Below, one piece after another: positions 53,390-62,965 of a stretch of DNA of 64,000 bases (positions are counted from its first letter, which is position 1; each line of letters begins with the position of its first letter). The stretch is from Halomonas sp. H10-9-1. GTDB lineage: Bacteria > Pseudomonadota > Gammaproteobacteria > Pseudomonadales > Halomonadaceae. The notes under the pieces are model-generated. The model saw only the letters and a list, made by a program, of their open reading frames with translations, ran no database searches and was not told where the DNA came from. The DNA is taken from assembly GCF_040147005.1 (NCBI RefSeq), contig NZ_JAMSHO010000001.1:1674001-1738000 (forward strand). Reading direction: 5' to 3'. Both the position numbers and the translations under genes were made by a program.

Positions 53390-54904
53390 ATGCCAAGTCA
53401 CTCGCCCCGATCCCCGCTCCGCTACTGTTTGCCGCTGCTGATTTCTCTCGGGTTTCCTATCTTTACAGCAATTGGCCTAGCCCTGGGCGTGCTGCTGCCC
53501 TGGCAGCTGGGCTCGGCGAGCCTCTATCCGCTGCAGCGGGTTGTTCAGCTGGCCACCCTGGGGCTGGTGCTGCCGATCGGTGGTCTGGTGCTGCTCCGCG
53601 CCTTCGAACCGGCCCGGCTGCTGCGTCTACCAGCACGCCTTCGCTGGACGTTGAGCGTGGCCGCGGTGTTGATGGCGGCTGCGCTGGTCTTGGCGCCTCA
53701 TGCTGGCGTGGCATTGCTGGAGCTTGGCTATCTTATGCTGCTGAGTGTCGCCGGCTCGCTGCTGGCAGCAAGCTCAAACAACCTCCCTCGCCTGGCCTGG
53801 GCGGCACTGGGTGGGCTGCTGACACTTTTCTTGCTGCTCTATTCCGTCTTCGCCGCCGACCATCTGCACTTGGTATGGCCCTTCGCTAACCGCCACGACT
53901 TCGGCCCCGGTTTCGCCAATGTGCGCTTCTTCGCCGATGTGGCGGTGGGGGTGATGCCGCTGGCTTTGCTGTATGCCGTGGCAAGGCGACGCCCCTCCGC
54001 GGTGGCGGCCTTCCTGTGTGTGATACCGCTCACCTTCTGGTGGTGGCTGCTCTGGGTCAGCGAAAGCCGGGCGGCGCTCTTGGGGCTTATCGCCGGCGCG
54101 GCGGTTGCGCTCTTTCTGTTTGGTCGCGCCGCGCGCTGGCCGCTGACCATGCTGGCGATTTCCGGGGCGCTGGGCTTGGTGGGGTGGTGGTTCCTTAACC
54201 CTATTGGTGGCGGTGGCAGTGGTGCGGAGCAGGCCTTCGTGCGCGATATCACTTCATCAAGCGGCCGCCTCGATCTCTGGCGTGATGCCCTGCGCTATTC
54301 GCTGGGACACTTCCCTTTGGGCATCGGACCGATGGGCTTCGCGGGCGATGGCAACCTGCGCAGCGCCCATGCTCATAACTTTTTCCTCAATACCGCCGCG
54401 GAGTGGGGCTTGCCACTGGCGCTTTTGCTGCTGGCGCTGCTTCTCTACGGCTGCTGGGTGATCGTTCGTCGGGCCCGCGCCATGCCCGAGGGCGACAAGC
54501 CCATCTATGCTTGCCTGGTGATCGCCTTCGTCGGGGTGGTGGTCAACGCCCAGTTTGCCGGTTCACATATCATCCCGCTGAGTTCGCTGGTGCTGGTGCT
54601 CTCCATCGGACTGGTCTTTGGTTACCGGCCAAGCAACGAAGCACCACCGCCCATCCCGGTCGGACCGGTACCGCTAAGGGCTACCCTTATATGGGCGGCG
54701 TTGATGCTGCTCTACGCCTACCTGCTCTATGCCGGCCTCGAACTCTACTGGCTCGCCGAGGACTCCACTGCCACCTGCTTCCAGGAGCAGGGCCGCGCCT
54801 ACTATTACCCGCGCTTCTGGGCCCAGGGGCGGCTGGAGTGCATGCAGATGGTCGACCCGGACCACTGGCTGTTCTGGAGCTGGCGCGATTGGCGTCAAGG
54901 CTGA
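53390..54904 (+). CDS. Wzy_C-family O-oligosaccharyltransferase, probably pilin glycosylation ligase
   Basis: A 504-residue protein with about 11-12 membrane helices. The late periplasmic loop shows GRLDLWRDALRYSLGHFPLGIGPMGF and then SAHAHNFFLNTAAEWGLPLA, the Wzy_C signature with the conserved His-Asn. O-antigen ligases and PglL/TfpO pilin ligases share it; the position directly after pilA argues for pilin glycosylation. The end of the protein is a hydrophilic tail rich in Trp and Tyr. The start at 53390 has no clear ribosome-binding site; later starts are not obvious. Confidence 0.8.
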   Translation: MPSHSPRSPLRYCLPLLISLGFPIFTAIGLALGVLLPWQLGSASLYPLQRVVQLATLGLVLPIGGLVLLRAFEPARLLRLPARLRWTLSVAAVLMAAALVLAPHAGVALLELGYLMLLSVAGSLLAASSNNLPRLAWAALGGLLTLFLLLYSVFAADHLHLVWPFANRHDFGPGFANVRFFADVAVGVMPLALLYAVARRRPSAVAAFLCVIPLTFWWWLLWVSESRAALLGLIAGAAVALFLFGRAARWPLTMLAISGALGLVGWWFLNPIGGGGSGAEQAFVRDITSSSGRLDLWRDALRYSLGHFPLGIGPMGFAGDGNLRSAHAHNFFLNTAAEWGLPLALLLLALLLYGCWVIVRRARAMPEGDKPIYACLVIAFVGVVVNAQFAGSHIIPLSSLVLVLSIGLVFGYRPSNEAPPPIPVGPVPLRATLIWAALMLLYAYLLYAGLELYWLAEDSTATCFQEQGRAYYYPRFWAQGRLECMQMVDPDHWLFWSWRDWRQG

Positions 54905-55018
54905 GGGGCCAGGTGCCTGCTCGCGTTTTCCGTCGATAGACTTCCCTAGGTAATGCTTGGTAATCGATTGTGATATTGTGTTAGAGGAATCTTCTTCACG
55001 GTAACAGGGAAGTTGCGC

Positions 55019-56428
<1,410 letters not shown>

Positions 56429-56464
56429 CGCCCGACAAGCGCCCGCCGCTAGCCGTCACGCTTA

Positions 56465-57079
56465 TCAGGTGTCTTCCGTGTGATGCTGCTCGTGATGGGT
56501 GAAGGCCTGGCGGTGACGCTGGGCGCGCTCGATGGCGTCGCGGATATCCTTCTCCGGTGCCTCCAGGGCGTTCATCGGCCTGAAGATGGCGCGGCCGGGC
56601 GGAGCGCCACTGGTATCGATACGCTGGCGCAGGAAACGCACATCCTCCTGACTGACCAGGCCTTCCCCATCGGTGGCGGGGATGGTTTTGAGCTGCCCCT
56701 CCCAGGTCCAACAGTGCTGAGGCACGCTGGCGATGCGCCATGAGCGCTCCAACCACAGGGCGCGGTCGGGAAAGGTGATGCTGAGCTCCTCTTCGGGCAC
56801 CAGCCCCTCGAAGAGGCGGGCATGCAGTACCCAGCCGGTGTCGCCCATGCGCACGCCACCCTGATAGCGCCGGCCGCGCAGCTGGTTCAAGGCTTCGCGC
56901 GGCTTGAGGTCGGTGGTCAGAGTACCCTGGCCACACAGGTGAATCAGGCGCTGGGACATATCGACCTGCTTGATGATCCACACGCGAATCGGCTTCCTGC
57001 CAAATAGTGTCTTGAACACTTCGGATTCCTTGAGGGGCGGAAGGGTGTGGCCACCCAGCTGAAACAAACCGTTACACAC
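56465..57079 (-). CDS. Unrecognised 204-residue protein, convergent with pilX-like gene
   Basis: A soluble, evenly charged protein (VWIIKQVDMSQRLIHL, GGVRMGDTGWVLHARLFEG, WTWEGQLKTIPATDGEG). No domain is recognised. A GTG start at 57079 is given; ATG at 56959 (MSQRLIHLCG) is possible. The codon pattern is that of a real gene, and the antisense frames are weaker. The IS21 element begins 28 bases upstream of this start, so the natural promoter may have been separated from the gene. Confidence 0.55.
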   Translation of the reverse strand: MCNGLFQLGGHTLPPLKESEVFKTLFGRKPIRVWIIKQVDMSQRLIHLCGQGTLTTDLKPREALNQLRGRRYQGGVRMGDTGWVLHARLFEGLVPEEELSITFPDRALWLERSWRIASVPQHCWTWEGQLKTIPATDGEGLVSQEDVRFLRQRIDTSGAPPGRAIFRPMNALEAPEKDIRDAIERAQRHRQAFTHHEQHHTEDT

Positions 57080-57199
57080 CTATGGTGCCAGCAAGGTACG
57101 CGTATGTGCGTATTCCGACGAACGTGACCGGTCATTCCGGGGATCGTGACCGATTTGCTCACCGCTCTCTCACTGGATCTGGTTTTGTAAGCTGACCGG

Positions 57200-57955
57200 T
57201 CACGATGGGTCAACTTCTGCCGCTTGCGGGGCGGCGCTCTTGCGCATCGATTCTCCTCTGAGTGTCAGGCGGTGGGCGCTGTGCAGCAGCCGGTCCAGGA
57301 TGGCGTCGGCCACCGTCGCCGCGCCGATGTAGTCGTGCCAGTGCTCGATGGGCAGCTGGCTGGCGATCAGCGTCGAACCCCGGCCGTGCCGGTCCTCGAT
57401 CACCTCCATCAGGTCCTGGCGCTGCGGCGCGGTCATCTTCTGCATGCCCCAGTCGTCGAGGATCAGCAGGTCGGTCTTCTGCAGCTGGCCCATCAGCCGG
57501 GCGTAGGAGCCGTCGCCCTGGGCGATGCGCAGCTGCTCGAACAGGCGCGGCACCCGCAGGTAACGCACCGAGTAACCCTGCCGGCAGGCCTGGTTGCCCA
57601 GCGCGCAGGCCAGCCAGGTCTTGCCGCACCCGGTGGGGCCGGTGATGCACAGGTTGAGGGACTGGCCGATCCACTCGCCGGTGGCCAGCGGCGCCATGCG
57701 GCCCCGCTCCAGGCCGCGAGGGTGGCGGTAGTCGATGTCCTCGACGCAGGCCGTCACGCGCAGCTTGGCGGTCTTCAGCAACCGGTCGAGGCGGCGGTTA
57801 TCGCGATGCAGGACCTCTCGGTCGAGCAGCATGCCCAGGCGATCCTCGAACGGCAGGTCGTAGGTGTCCGGCTGGGTGAGCTGGTGGGCCAGTGCGTCAT
57901 ACATGCCGGTCAGCTTGAGGCGGCGCAGGGTGTCGAGCAGGGGCTGGGTCATCAT
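57200..57955 (-). CDS. istB: IS21 helper ATPase IstB
   Basis: A 251-residue AAA+ ATPase that assists the IS21 transposase. Walker A is GPTGCGKTWLA, Walker B LLILDDWGMQ, and the start MMTQPLLDTLRRLKLTGMYDAL is usual for IstB. AGGAGACGACC just before 57955 is the ribosome-binding site. It lies 16 bases after istA. Confidence 0.94.
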   Translation of the reverse strand: MMTQPLLDTLRRLKLTGMYDALAHQLTQPDTYDLPFEDRLGMLLDREVLHRDNRRLDRLLKTAKLRVTACVEDIDYRHPRGLERGRMAPLATGEWIGQSLNLCITGPTGCGKTWLACALGNQACRQGYSVRYLRVPRLFEQLRIAQGDGSYARLMGQLQKTDLLILDDWGMQKMTAPQRQDLMEVIEDRHGRGSTLIASQLPIEHWHDYIGAATVADAILDRLLHSAHRLTLRGESMRKSAAPQAAEVDPS

Positions 57956-57971
57956 CGGTCGTCTCCTCGGA

Positions 57972-59510
57972 TCAGTGGTAGTACTCGGCACCGCGCACGT
58001 TGGTGTGGGGCGGCAAGTCATCGAGCGCCTCGGGGAGCGTCAGCATCGGCTGCTGATCTAGCCCCTGCTTGAGGATCGAGGCGATGCTGCTGTAGCGGGT
58101 GGTGGGGATCGCCAGGGCATGCGCGCAGGCCTGCTCCAGCCGGGCCTTGCCGTAGCGCCGGCTGAGCTGCAACAGGCCCAGGCAGGCACGGTAGCCATGC
58201 TCGGGATGGGGGCGGTCCTGCAGCTGTCGCTGGGTCATTTCCAGGGTGGCGACGCCGATGTCCTTCGCCCAGTCCAGGAAGCGGCTTGGCGACCAGTCGC
58301 GGTGGGCCTGGTGACGCTTGGGCATGTGCTCGGCCAGGGTCGAGAAACGTCCCGGGGCGTGGCGCGGGTGCGCCGCCACCCGCTGCCCTTTGTGGAACAC
58401 CTCCACCATGGCGTGGGTCAGGCGCACCTCCAGCACCTGGCCGACCAGGCTGTGAGGGACGCTGTAGAAGTGTTTGTCGAGGTCGAGGTGGTAGTCGATG
58501 CCGGGCCTGGCCTTGCGCCACTCGGCGTACTCGTAGGGCGTCTCCGGCAGCGGGCGCAGCACCGGCCGGTCGATGGCCGCGAACAAATCGCGCCGGCTCT
58601 CCTCGCGGCCCTGGAAGGGTCGGCGGTTGAGATCCTCCAGCAGCTCGCGGATGGCCTGGTTCAGCGAGGCCAGCGTGAAGAAGGTGTGGTGGCGCAGTCG
58701 GGCCAGGATCCAGCGCTCCACCAACAGCACCGCGGCCTCCGCCTTGGCCTTGTCCTTGGGTTTGTAAGGCCGCGCCGGCAGCACCGCGACCTGGTAGTGC
58801 TGGGCCATCTCGGCGTAGGTCGCGTTGAGCTGGCTCTCGTAGCGACATGCCCGCGTCACGGCGCTCTTCAGGTTGTCGGGCACCAGTAGCTCGGGGACAC
58901 CGCCCAGGAACTGGAAGGCGCGCTGGTGAGAGGCGATCCAGTCGGGCAGCGCCTGGCTCCAGGTGGCCTCGGCGTAGGTGTAGCTGGAGGCGCCCAGCAC
59001 GGCAACGAACACCTGGGCCCGTCGCTCCTCGCCGGTGGCCTGGTTGATGATCGGCACGGTCGGGCCGCAGTAGTCGATGAACAGCTTCTCGCCGGCGCGG
59101 TGGACCTGACGCATGCTGCGCCGCTGGCGGTCCCGCCAGGCGCGGTAATGATCGCAGAACCGACTGTAGCGGTAGGCCTTGTCGCCGTGGACCTCGACGT
59201 ACTCGGCCCACAGCAGCTGCAGGGTGACGCCCTTGCGCTTGAGCGCCTGGTGGACCTGGAAGTAGTCCGGCGCCGAGAAGCGCATCGGCGGCGATTTGGC
59301 CGGGAACAGCCGCGCCTCCAGCGCCGCCTCGTCGGTGCCGTCGGGCAACGGCCAGCGGATGCCGGCCACCTGGGCCAGGCTGACGTACTTGCTGACCACG
59401 CCCTTGGAGAGGCCGCAGGCCCGCGCAATCTTCTCGTGGCTGAGGCCGGCGTCGTACTTGAGGCGCAACACCTCGGTGATGGTTCGCATGGGAATCCTCG
59501 GTGCTGGCAT
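57972..59510 (-). CDS. istA: IS21 transposase IstA
   Basis: A 512-residue transposase. An N-terminal helix-turn-helix (SHEKIARACGLSKGVVSKYV) precedes the DDE core: FIDYCGPTVPI (first Asp), LLVPDNLKSAV (second Asp) and the Glu in AKAEAAVLLVERWIL. A C-terminal beta-barrel region follows (YHLDLDKHFYSVPHSLVGQVLEVR). Start ATG at 59510 follows GGAGGGGACC; the upstream frame extends into the terminal repeats and is not used. Confidence 0.94.
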   Translation of the reverse strand: MPAPRIPMRTITEVLRLKYDAGLSHEKIARACGLSKGVVSKYVSLAQVAGIRWPLPDGTDEAALEARLFPAKSPPMRFSAPDYFQVHQALKRKGVTLQLLWAEYVEVHGDKAYRYSRFCDHYRAWRDRQRRSMRQVHRAGEKLFIDYCGPTVPIINQATGEERRAQVFVAVLGASSYTYAEATWSQALPDWIASHQRAFQFLGGVPELLVPDNLKSAVTRACRYESQLNATYAEMAQHYQVAVLPARPYKPKDKAKAEAAVLLVERWILARLRHHTFFTLASLNQAIRELLEDLNRRPFQGREESRRDLFAAIDRPVLRPLPETPYEYAEWRKARPGIDYHLDLDKHFYSVPHSLVGQVLEVRLTHAMVEVFHKGQRVAAHPRHAPGRFSTLAEHMPKRHQAHRDWSPSRFLDWAKDIGVATLEMTQRQLQDRPHPEHGYRACLGLLQLSRRYGKARLEQACAHALAIPTTRYSSIASILKQGLDQQPMLTLPEALDDLPPHTNVRGAEYYH

Positions 59511-59797
59511 GGTCCCCTCCAGGGGCAAAGGCAATAGGAGGGATATGCCGTAAAAGTCCGAATCATTCCAGCGAGTTAGGTGAGATTCCGGGAACGTGAC
59601 CGAGGATTCCGACATCGTGACCGCGGATTCCGGAAAAGAGGCCGAAATCGGTCACGATGAAACGGAATAGCCGGTCACGTTGGCCCGGAATGGTCGGTCA
59701 CGATAGATCGGAACGGGCGGTCACGATGGCGCGGAATACGCAGTATGGCCAGTTCTGGTGCCATTCGGCTTGGGGGAGGCGACGAGCTGGGGCAGCG

Positions 59798-59990
59798 TTA
59801 CCGGCTGTTGACGTCGCCGATGTGCCCCAGCCGTTGGCAGAGTCGCGGGTAGAGCGGGTCCAGCAGCAATAACACCAGCGCCATCAGCCCGACCACGGCG
59901 GTGGGTAGGGTGGCCTGGATGAGGGGTTCGTTGATCAGCACGTCCCAGGGGCGTGGCGCGAGATCCTCGCGGCTGCGATCTCCATAACGC
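59798..59990 (-). pseudogene. C-terminal fragment of an unrecognised membrane protein
   Basis: On the minus strand a frame ending at 59798 reads SLNIQRYGDRSREDLAPRPW, then VLINEPLIQATLPTAVVGLM and ALVLLLLDPLYPRLC, with one hydrophobic helix near the end. No start is found; upstream it meets a GGGTCTGTCCCC palindrome (60011-60023). I take it as the remaining end of a larger gene. The IS21 insertion lies behind its stop and is not the cause. Confidence 0.4.
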
Positions 59991-60056
59991 TGGATATTCA
60001 GCGATTAAAGAGGGTCTGTCCCCGATTTCCTATCTTTGAAGATAGCCGCTAGTCGA

Positions 60057-60200
60057 TCAGGCGCCAGCCTTGGGCAGCCTGGCGAGCGGGCGGCTCCAGA
60101 TGGTCAGGAAGCGCTCGGTGTTGACGCTGCGCTGCTCGCTCTTGCGCTTGGTGCGGGGGAGGGGCTGGTCCCAGATGGTGGGGATGCGCTCGGTGGTCAT
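60057..60200 (-). CDS. 47-residue basic protein with an internal duplication
   Basis: ATG at 60200-60198 is preceded by CCCAGGAGATTTCCCC, a strong ribosome-binding site. The protein has two related halves: TTERIPTIWDQPLPR and NTERFLTIWSRPLAR, each of the form TERxxTIWxxPLxR. It is very basic and has no membrane segment. The good start site and the internal repeat support a real small gene. Function unknown. Confidence 0.55.
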   Translation of the reverse strand: MTTERIPTIWDQPLPRTKRKSEQRSVNTERFLTIWSRPLARLPKAGA

Positions 60201-60343
60201 GGGGAAATCTCCTGGGTTTCAGTTTTCGGAAAGCATTTTCACATATCTTATCTTCGACCAAGGTCGCAGGCAAGTATTTGTGAAAAATATTTCTGAAAAT
60301 TCCGCGCCCCCTGAATCGCCCCACAAAGCGTGGCTCCCACCAG

Positions 60344-60451
60344 TAGCAATAGCCTCTATGCAAGCGGGATAGCCAACAGTGACAACAGGCTCCGTGGCAG
60401 TGGCATAACCACCCATGACAGCAGCCTCCGTGGCAGCGGTATGACTCCTGG
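60344..60451. repeat. Three imperfect 36-bp tandem repeats within a 402-base gap
   Basis: Units at 60344-60379, 60380-60415 and 60416-60451 align over their whole length (second and third share TGACARCAGSCTCCGTGGCAG). They are bounded by an inverted pair, CTCCCACCAG before and CTGGTGGGAG after (about 60334 and 60462). The rest of the gap 60201-60602 holds a further GC-rich inverted segment near 60300-60340 and no gene; an open frame from 60330 just reads through the repeats. Confidence 0.6.
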
Positions 60452-60602
60452 AGCTTGGCTCCACTGGTGGGAGATCGGCTCCGCCGGCGGTTCGACGCTT
60501 CGACGAATGGCGGTGAAGCCGCCCGGCGGGGTTGCCGAACGCGGCAGCGGTTGCGACAGCGGCTATAGTGAAACGACCACTCTCGGCAGGGAGGCCGTGC
60601 GC

Positions 60603-61559
60603 ATGAACCCCTATCCACAGCTCCTCCACCACGGCGGCGCCACCGGCGTCACCGGCAGTTGCCATCGGCTGCAGATCAGCGATGACCGCGCCCTGCTGGT
60701 GGATTGCGGGCTCTTCCAGGGCCAGGACGCCGACCATGTCGACAGCTTCGAGCAGTACAAGGTCAATTTTCCGGTCGATGACGTGCTGGCGCTGGTGGTG
60801 ACCCATGTGCATATCGACCATATCGGCCGGCTGCCCTACCTGCTGGCGGCGGGGTATCGCGGGCCCATCCTCTGCTCGGTGCCCTCGGCAAGACTGCTGC
60901 CGCTGGTGATCGAGGATGCGCTGAAGATCGGCTTCACCCGCGACCGGGCGCTGATCGAGCGTTTCCTGGCCGAGGTGGAGGGTCGGCTGGCGGCGCTTGG
61001 CTACCGTGAGTGGCACACCCTGGTGGATGACGACCGACATCGGGTGCGGGTGAGGCTGCAGCGCGCCGGGCATATCCTCGGCTCCTGCTATGTGGAGGTG
61101 GACACCCTAGACCGAGAGAGTGGAAAAGTGCATCGCACGCTGTTCTCCGGCGACCTGGGCGCGCCCTATGCGCCGCTTCTGCCGGCGCCGAAGCCGCCCT
61201 GGGGCTGCGACACCCTGGTGCTGGAGAGCACCTACGGCGACCGGCGCCACGAGGGTCGTCGCCACCGCCGCGCCCGGCTCAAGGCGGCCATCGAGCGGTT
61301 GACCGATGTCATCGAGGAGTGGGAGAGCATCGCCCCCGATTTCGCCAAGTTCAATGCGGGTGTAGAAACTCTGGATGCCGTCGATATGCTCAAGTTTCTC
61401 ATGGAGCAGCACGGGCTTGGCATTGCCGACTTTCCGGAGATCGGCAGCAAGTCGCTAGTGTCCAGGATTCTCAATCGCCGCGGGCGCGAACTGACGCGTC
61501 GACACATCCAGGCCCTGTCGAAGCGCTTCGGCGTCAGTCCCGCGCTTTTCTTCGGGTAA
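60603..61559 (+). pseudogene. Chimeric frame: metallo-beta-lactamase N-part joined to a HigA-like C-part
   Basis: A continuous 318-residue frame made of two unrelated genes. Residues 1 to about 230 are the first half of a metallo-beta-lactamase/beta-CASP RNA nuclease: THVHIDHIGRLPYL (67-80) has the HxHxDH zinc site, followed by RAGHILGSCYVEV, FSGDLGAPYAPLL and LVLESTYGDRRHEGR. The beta-CASP domain that should follow is absent. From about residue 235 the sequence is the second half of a HigA-type antitoxin: LDAVDMLKFLMEQHGLG, DFPEIGSKSLVSRILNRRGRELTRRHIQALSKRFGVSPALF. The junction lies near 61290. A deletion that fused the two genes in frame is the simplest reading. Folding as a hybrid is uncertain. 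Confidence 0.8.
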
Positions 61560-61562
61560 TCG

Positions 61563-61659
61563 CGCCCTTGGGGTCTGACCCCGCTGCTACATGTTGCGCC
61601 AACACTCTGATATGACTGAGCAATCAACAACATGGGGGTCAGACCCCAAGGGCTACGCC
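61563..61659 (-). repeat. 97-bp palindromic element, copy A
   Basis: This segment is the reverse complement of 63596-63692 with three mismatches. Its tips are CTTGGGGTCTGACCCC and GGGGTCAGACCCCAAG, with a unique centre (ATGTTGCGCCAACACTCTG). It begins four bases after the chimeric gene. Confidence 0.8.
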
Positions 61660-61757
61660 GAACTCTCGCAGCCAATCGGGGATAGCCCCCAGTTTCCCCC
61701 GGAGCCACCATGCCGGCCGATGGCGTTTCGGGCGGTCGTCGGGCCGGCCCCTTGGAA

Positions 61758-61787
61758 CTGACAGGCAAGTACAAGAATACGTACAAT
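61758..61787 (+). promoter_or_regulatory. Promoter and operator of yefM-yoeB
   Basis: CTGACA (61758-61763), 18 bases, TACAAT (61782-61787). Two GTACAA words (61769-61774 and 61781-61786), 12 bases apart, overlap the spacer and -10 box; the known E. coli yefM operator is built on TGTACA words, so these may be the YefM-binding sites. Confidence 0.5.
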
Positions 61788-61813
61788 GAGCGATGAGCCT
61801 AGAGGAGGAAAGC

Positions 61814-62068
61814 ATGGATACCGTGACCTACAGCCATTTTCGCAGCCACCTGGCCAAGGTGCTGGACCGGGTCAACGATGACCACGTGCCGGTGCTGATC
61901 ACGCGCCAGAATGGTAAACCCGCGATTGTGATGTCGGTAGAGGACTTCAAGTCCTACGAGGAAACCGCCTACCTGATGGCCAGCCCGCGCAACGTCCAGC
62001 GACTTAACGAGGCCATTGCCGAGGTGGAACGGGGCGATGCCACTGAGCATGGCCTGATCGATCCATGA
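61814..62068 (+). CDS. yefM: YefM antitoxin
   Basis: An 84-residue Phd/YefM antitoxin. TYSHFRSHLAKVLDRVNDDHVPVLITRQNGKPAIVMS is the N-terminal DNA-binding and dimer domain; the C-terminal LMASPRNVQRLNEAIAEVERG is the toxin-wrapping helix. GAGGAGGA at 61802-61809 fixes the ATG at 61814. It overlaps yoeB by four bases and should repress the shared promoter together with the toxin. Confidence 0.93.
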   Translation: MDTVTYSHFRSHLAKVLDRVNDDHVPVLITRQNGKPAIVMSVEDFKSYEETAYLMASPRNVQRLNEAIAEVERGDATEHGLIDP

Positions 62069-62319
62069 TGCTGACCTGGGCCAGCCAGGCTTGGCAGGAC
62101 TACCTCTACTGGCAGTCACGCGACAGGAAGACCCCCGAGCGCATCAACATGCTGATCAAGGACATCCAGCGCCAGCCGTTTGATGGCCTGGGCGATCCCG
62201 AGCCATTGCGGCACCAGTGGTCAGGGTACTGGTCGCGACGGATCGACCGGGAACATCGCCTCGTCTACAAGGTGACCGACAGCGCTATCGTGATCGTTCA
62301 GTGTCGGTACCGCTATTGA
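62065..62319 (+). CDS. yoeB: YoeB-family mRNA interferase with altered C-terminus
   Basis: An 84-residue toxin that aligns without gaps to E. coli YoeB (KPEPLKHNLSGFWSRR against DPEPLRHQWSGYWSRR). Glu46 of the PEPL motif and Arg65 of the WSRRI motif are present. The E. coli protein ends CRYHY with catalytic His83; this one ends CRYRY, so position 83 is Arg (codon CGC, one change from CAC). Loss of the His would weaken ribosome-dependent mRNA cutting. Otherwise the pair looks intact. Confidence 0.9.
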   Translation: MMLTWASQAWQDYLYWQSRDRKTPERINMLIKDIQRQPFDGLGDPEPLRHQWSGYWSRRIDREHRLVYKVTDSAIVIVQCRYRY

Positions 62320-62366
62320 TCATCGATAATCGGGGACAGGCCCCATTTCCCCACTTCTCTTTTTCC

Positions 62367-62663
62367 TCAGGCTGCTGGTTCGTGGGGGCGTGCGGTGAGA
62401 TCGACTCCCAGCGCGCGCATCACCGCGAGCATCGTCTTGAGAGTGGGGTTTCCTTGCTCACTGAAAGAGCGGTAGAGCTGCTCACGGGATAGCCCGGTTT
62501 CACGGGCGAGTTCTGTCATGCCCTTGGCGCGGGCCACCACGCCCATTGCCTTGGCGATATAGGCCGAATCCCCAGATTCCAAGGCGTCGGCCAGAAAAAT
62601 GGCAATCGCCTCTTCGCTTTCCAGGGCGGCCGCCGGGTCGTACTCATAGACCTTCTCGTTCAT
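62367..62663 (-). CDS. HTH antitoxin of a HigBA-like addiction module
   Basis: A 98-residue protein of the probable addiction module antidote family. ALESGDSAYIAKAMGVVARAKGM is followed by the helix-turn-helix TELARETGLSREQLYRSFSEQGNPTLKTMLAVMRALGV. It binds its own promoter and the toxin encoded upstream. The ATG overlaps the toxin TGA by four bases (62660-62663). A GGGGACAGGCCCC palindrome lies between it and yoeB (62332-62344). Confidence 0.87.
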   Translation of the reverse strand: MNEKVYEYDPAAALESEEAIAIFLADALESGDSAYIAKAMGVVARAKGMTELARETGLSREQLYRSFSEQGNPTLKTMLAVMRALGVDLTARPHEPAA

Positions 62664-62965
62664 GACGCCTCCCACTCTGATGCCAGACGTTTCGCGGTTT
62701 CGATATCATCTTGCTGGCTGCTTTTATCGCCGCCACACAGAAGGATGATGATTGCGTTACCGTGCTTCTTGAAGTAAATCCGACATCCTGGTCCGAAGTG
62801 GATGCGCAGTTCACTGATGCCGTTTCCAACCGACTTTACGTCGCCTGGCAAGCCATTGGCCAAGCGGAACACACGGGCCGCAATCATGGCCTTGGCGCGT
62901 TGTTTACGATTAGCCGATGTATCCTGCCGATGTTGCAATGCACAAAAGTGGGTGCTAGTGTACAT
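62660..62965 (-). CDS. RelE/HigB-type toxin with unusual N-terminus
   Basis: A 101-residue frame. From about residue 23 it follows the addiction-module killer family: RKQRAKAMIAARVFRLANGLPGDVKSVGNGISELRIHFGPGCRIYFKKHG and LLCGGDKSSQQDDIETAKRLA are the usual blocks. The first ~20 residues do not resemble the normal start (about MxxVxxTxxFxxWLxxLRD). They are encoded by DNA that also forms an inverted repeat upstream of the phasin gene, so the 5' end of the toxin gene may have been replaced. Whether the protein is active is unclear. Toxin-first order is usual for HigBA. Confidence 0.7.
   Translation of the reverse strand: MYTSTHFCALQHRQDTSANRKQRAKAMIAARVFRLANGLPGDVKSVGNGISELRIHFGPGCRIYFKKHGNAIIILLCGGDKSSQQDDIETAKRLASEWEAS

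Larger units (their letters stand above)
57107..59742 (-). mobile_element. IS21-family insertion sequence with 5-bp target duplication
   Basis: The ends are TGCGTATTCCG (57107) and its complement CGGAATACGCA (ending 59742); outside them GTATG occurs on both sides (57102-57106 and 59743-59747). Total length is 2636 bp. Inside each end a ~23-bp unit of the form ATTCCG-N7-CGTGACCG is repeated, about two times on the left and four on the right, the multiple terminal repeats typical of IS21. istA and istB are intact, so the element may be mobile. Confidence 0.9.

Noticed and set aside
57224..58072. 282-codon plus-strand frame opposite istB
   Set aside because: Shadow of the IS21 helper gene.
60344..60451. 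36-bp repeats considered as a CRISPR array
   Set aside because: Units follow each other without spacers and are degenerate; no cas gene is present.
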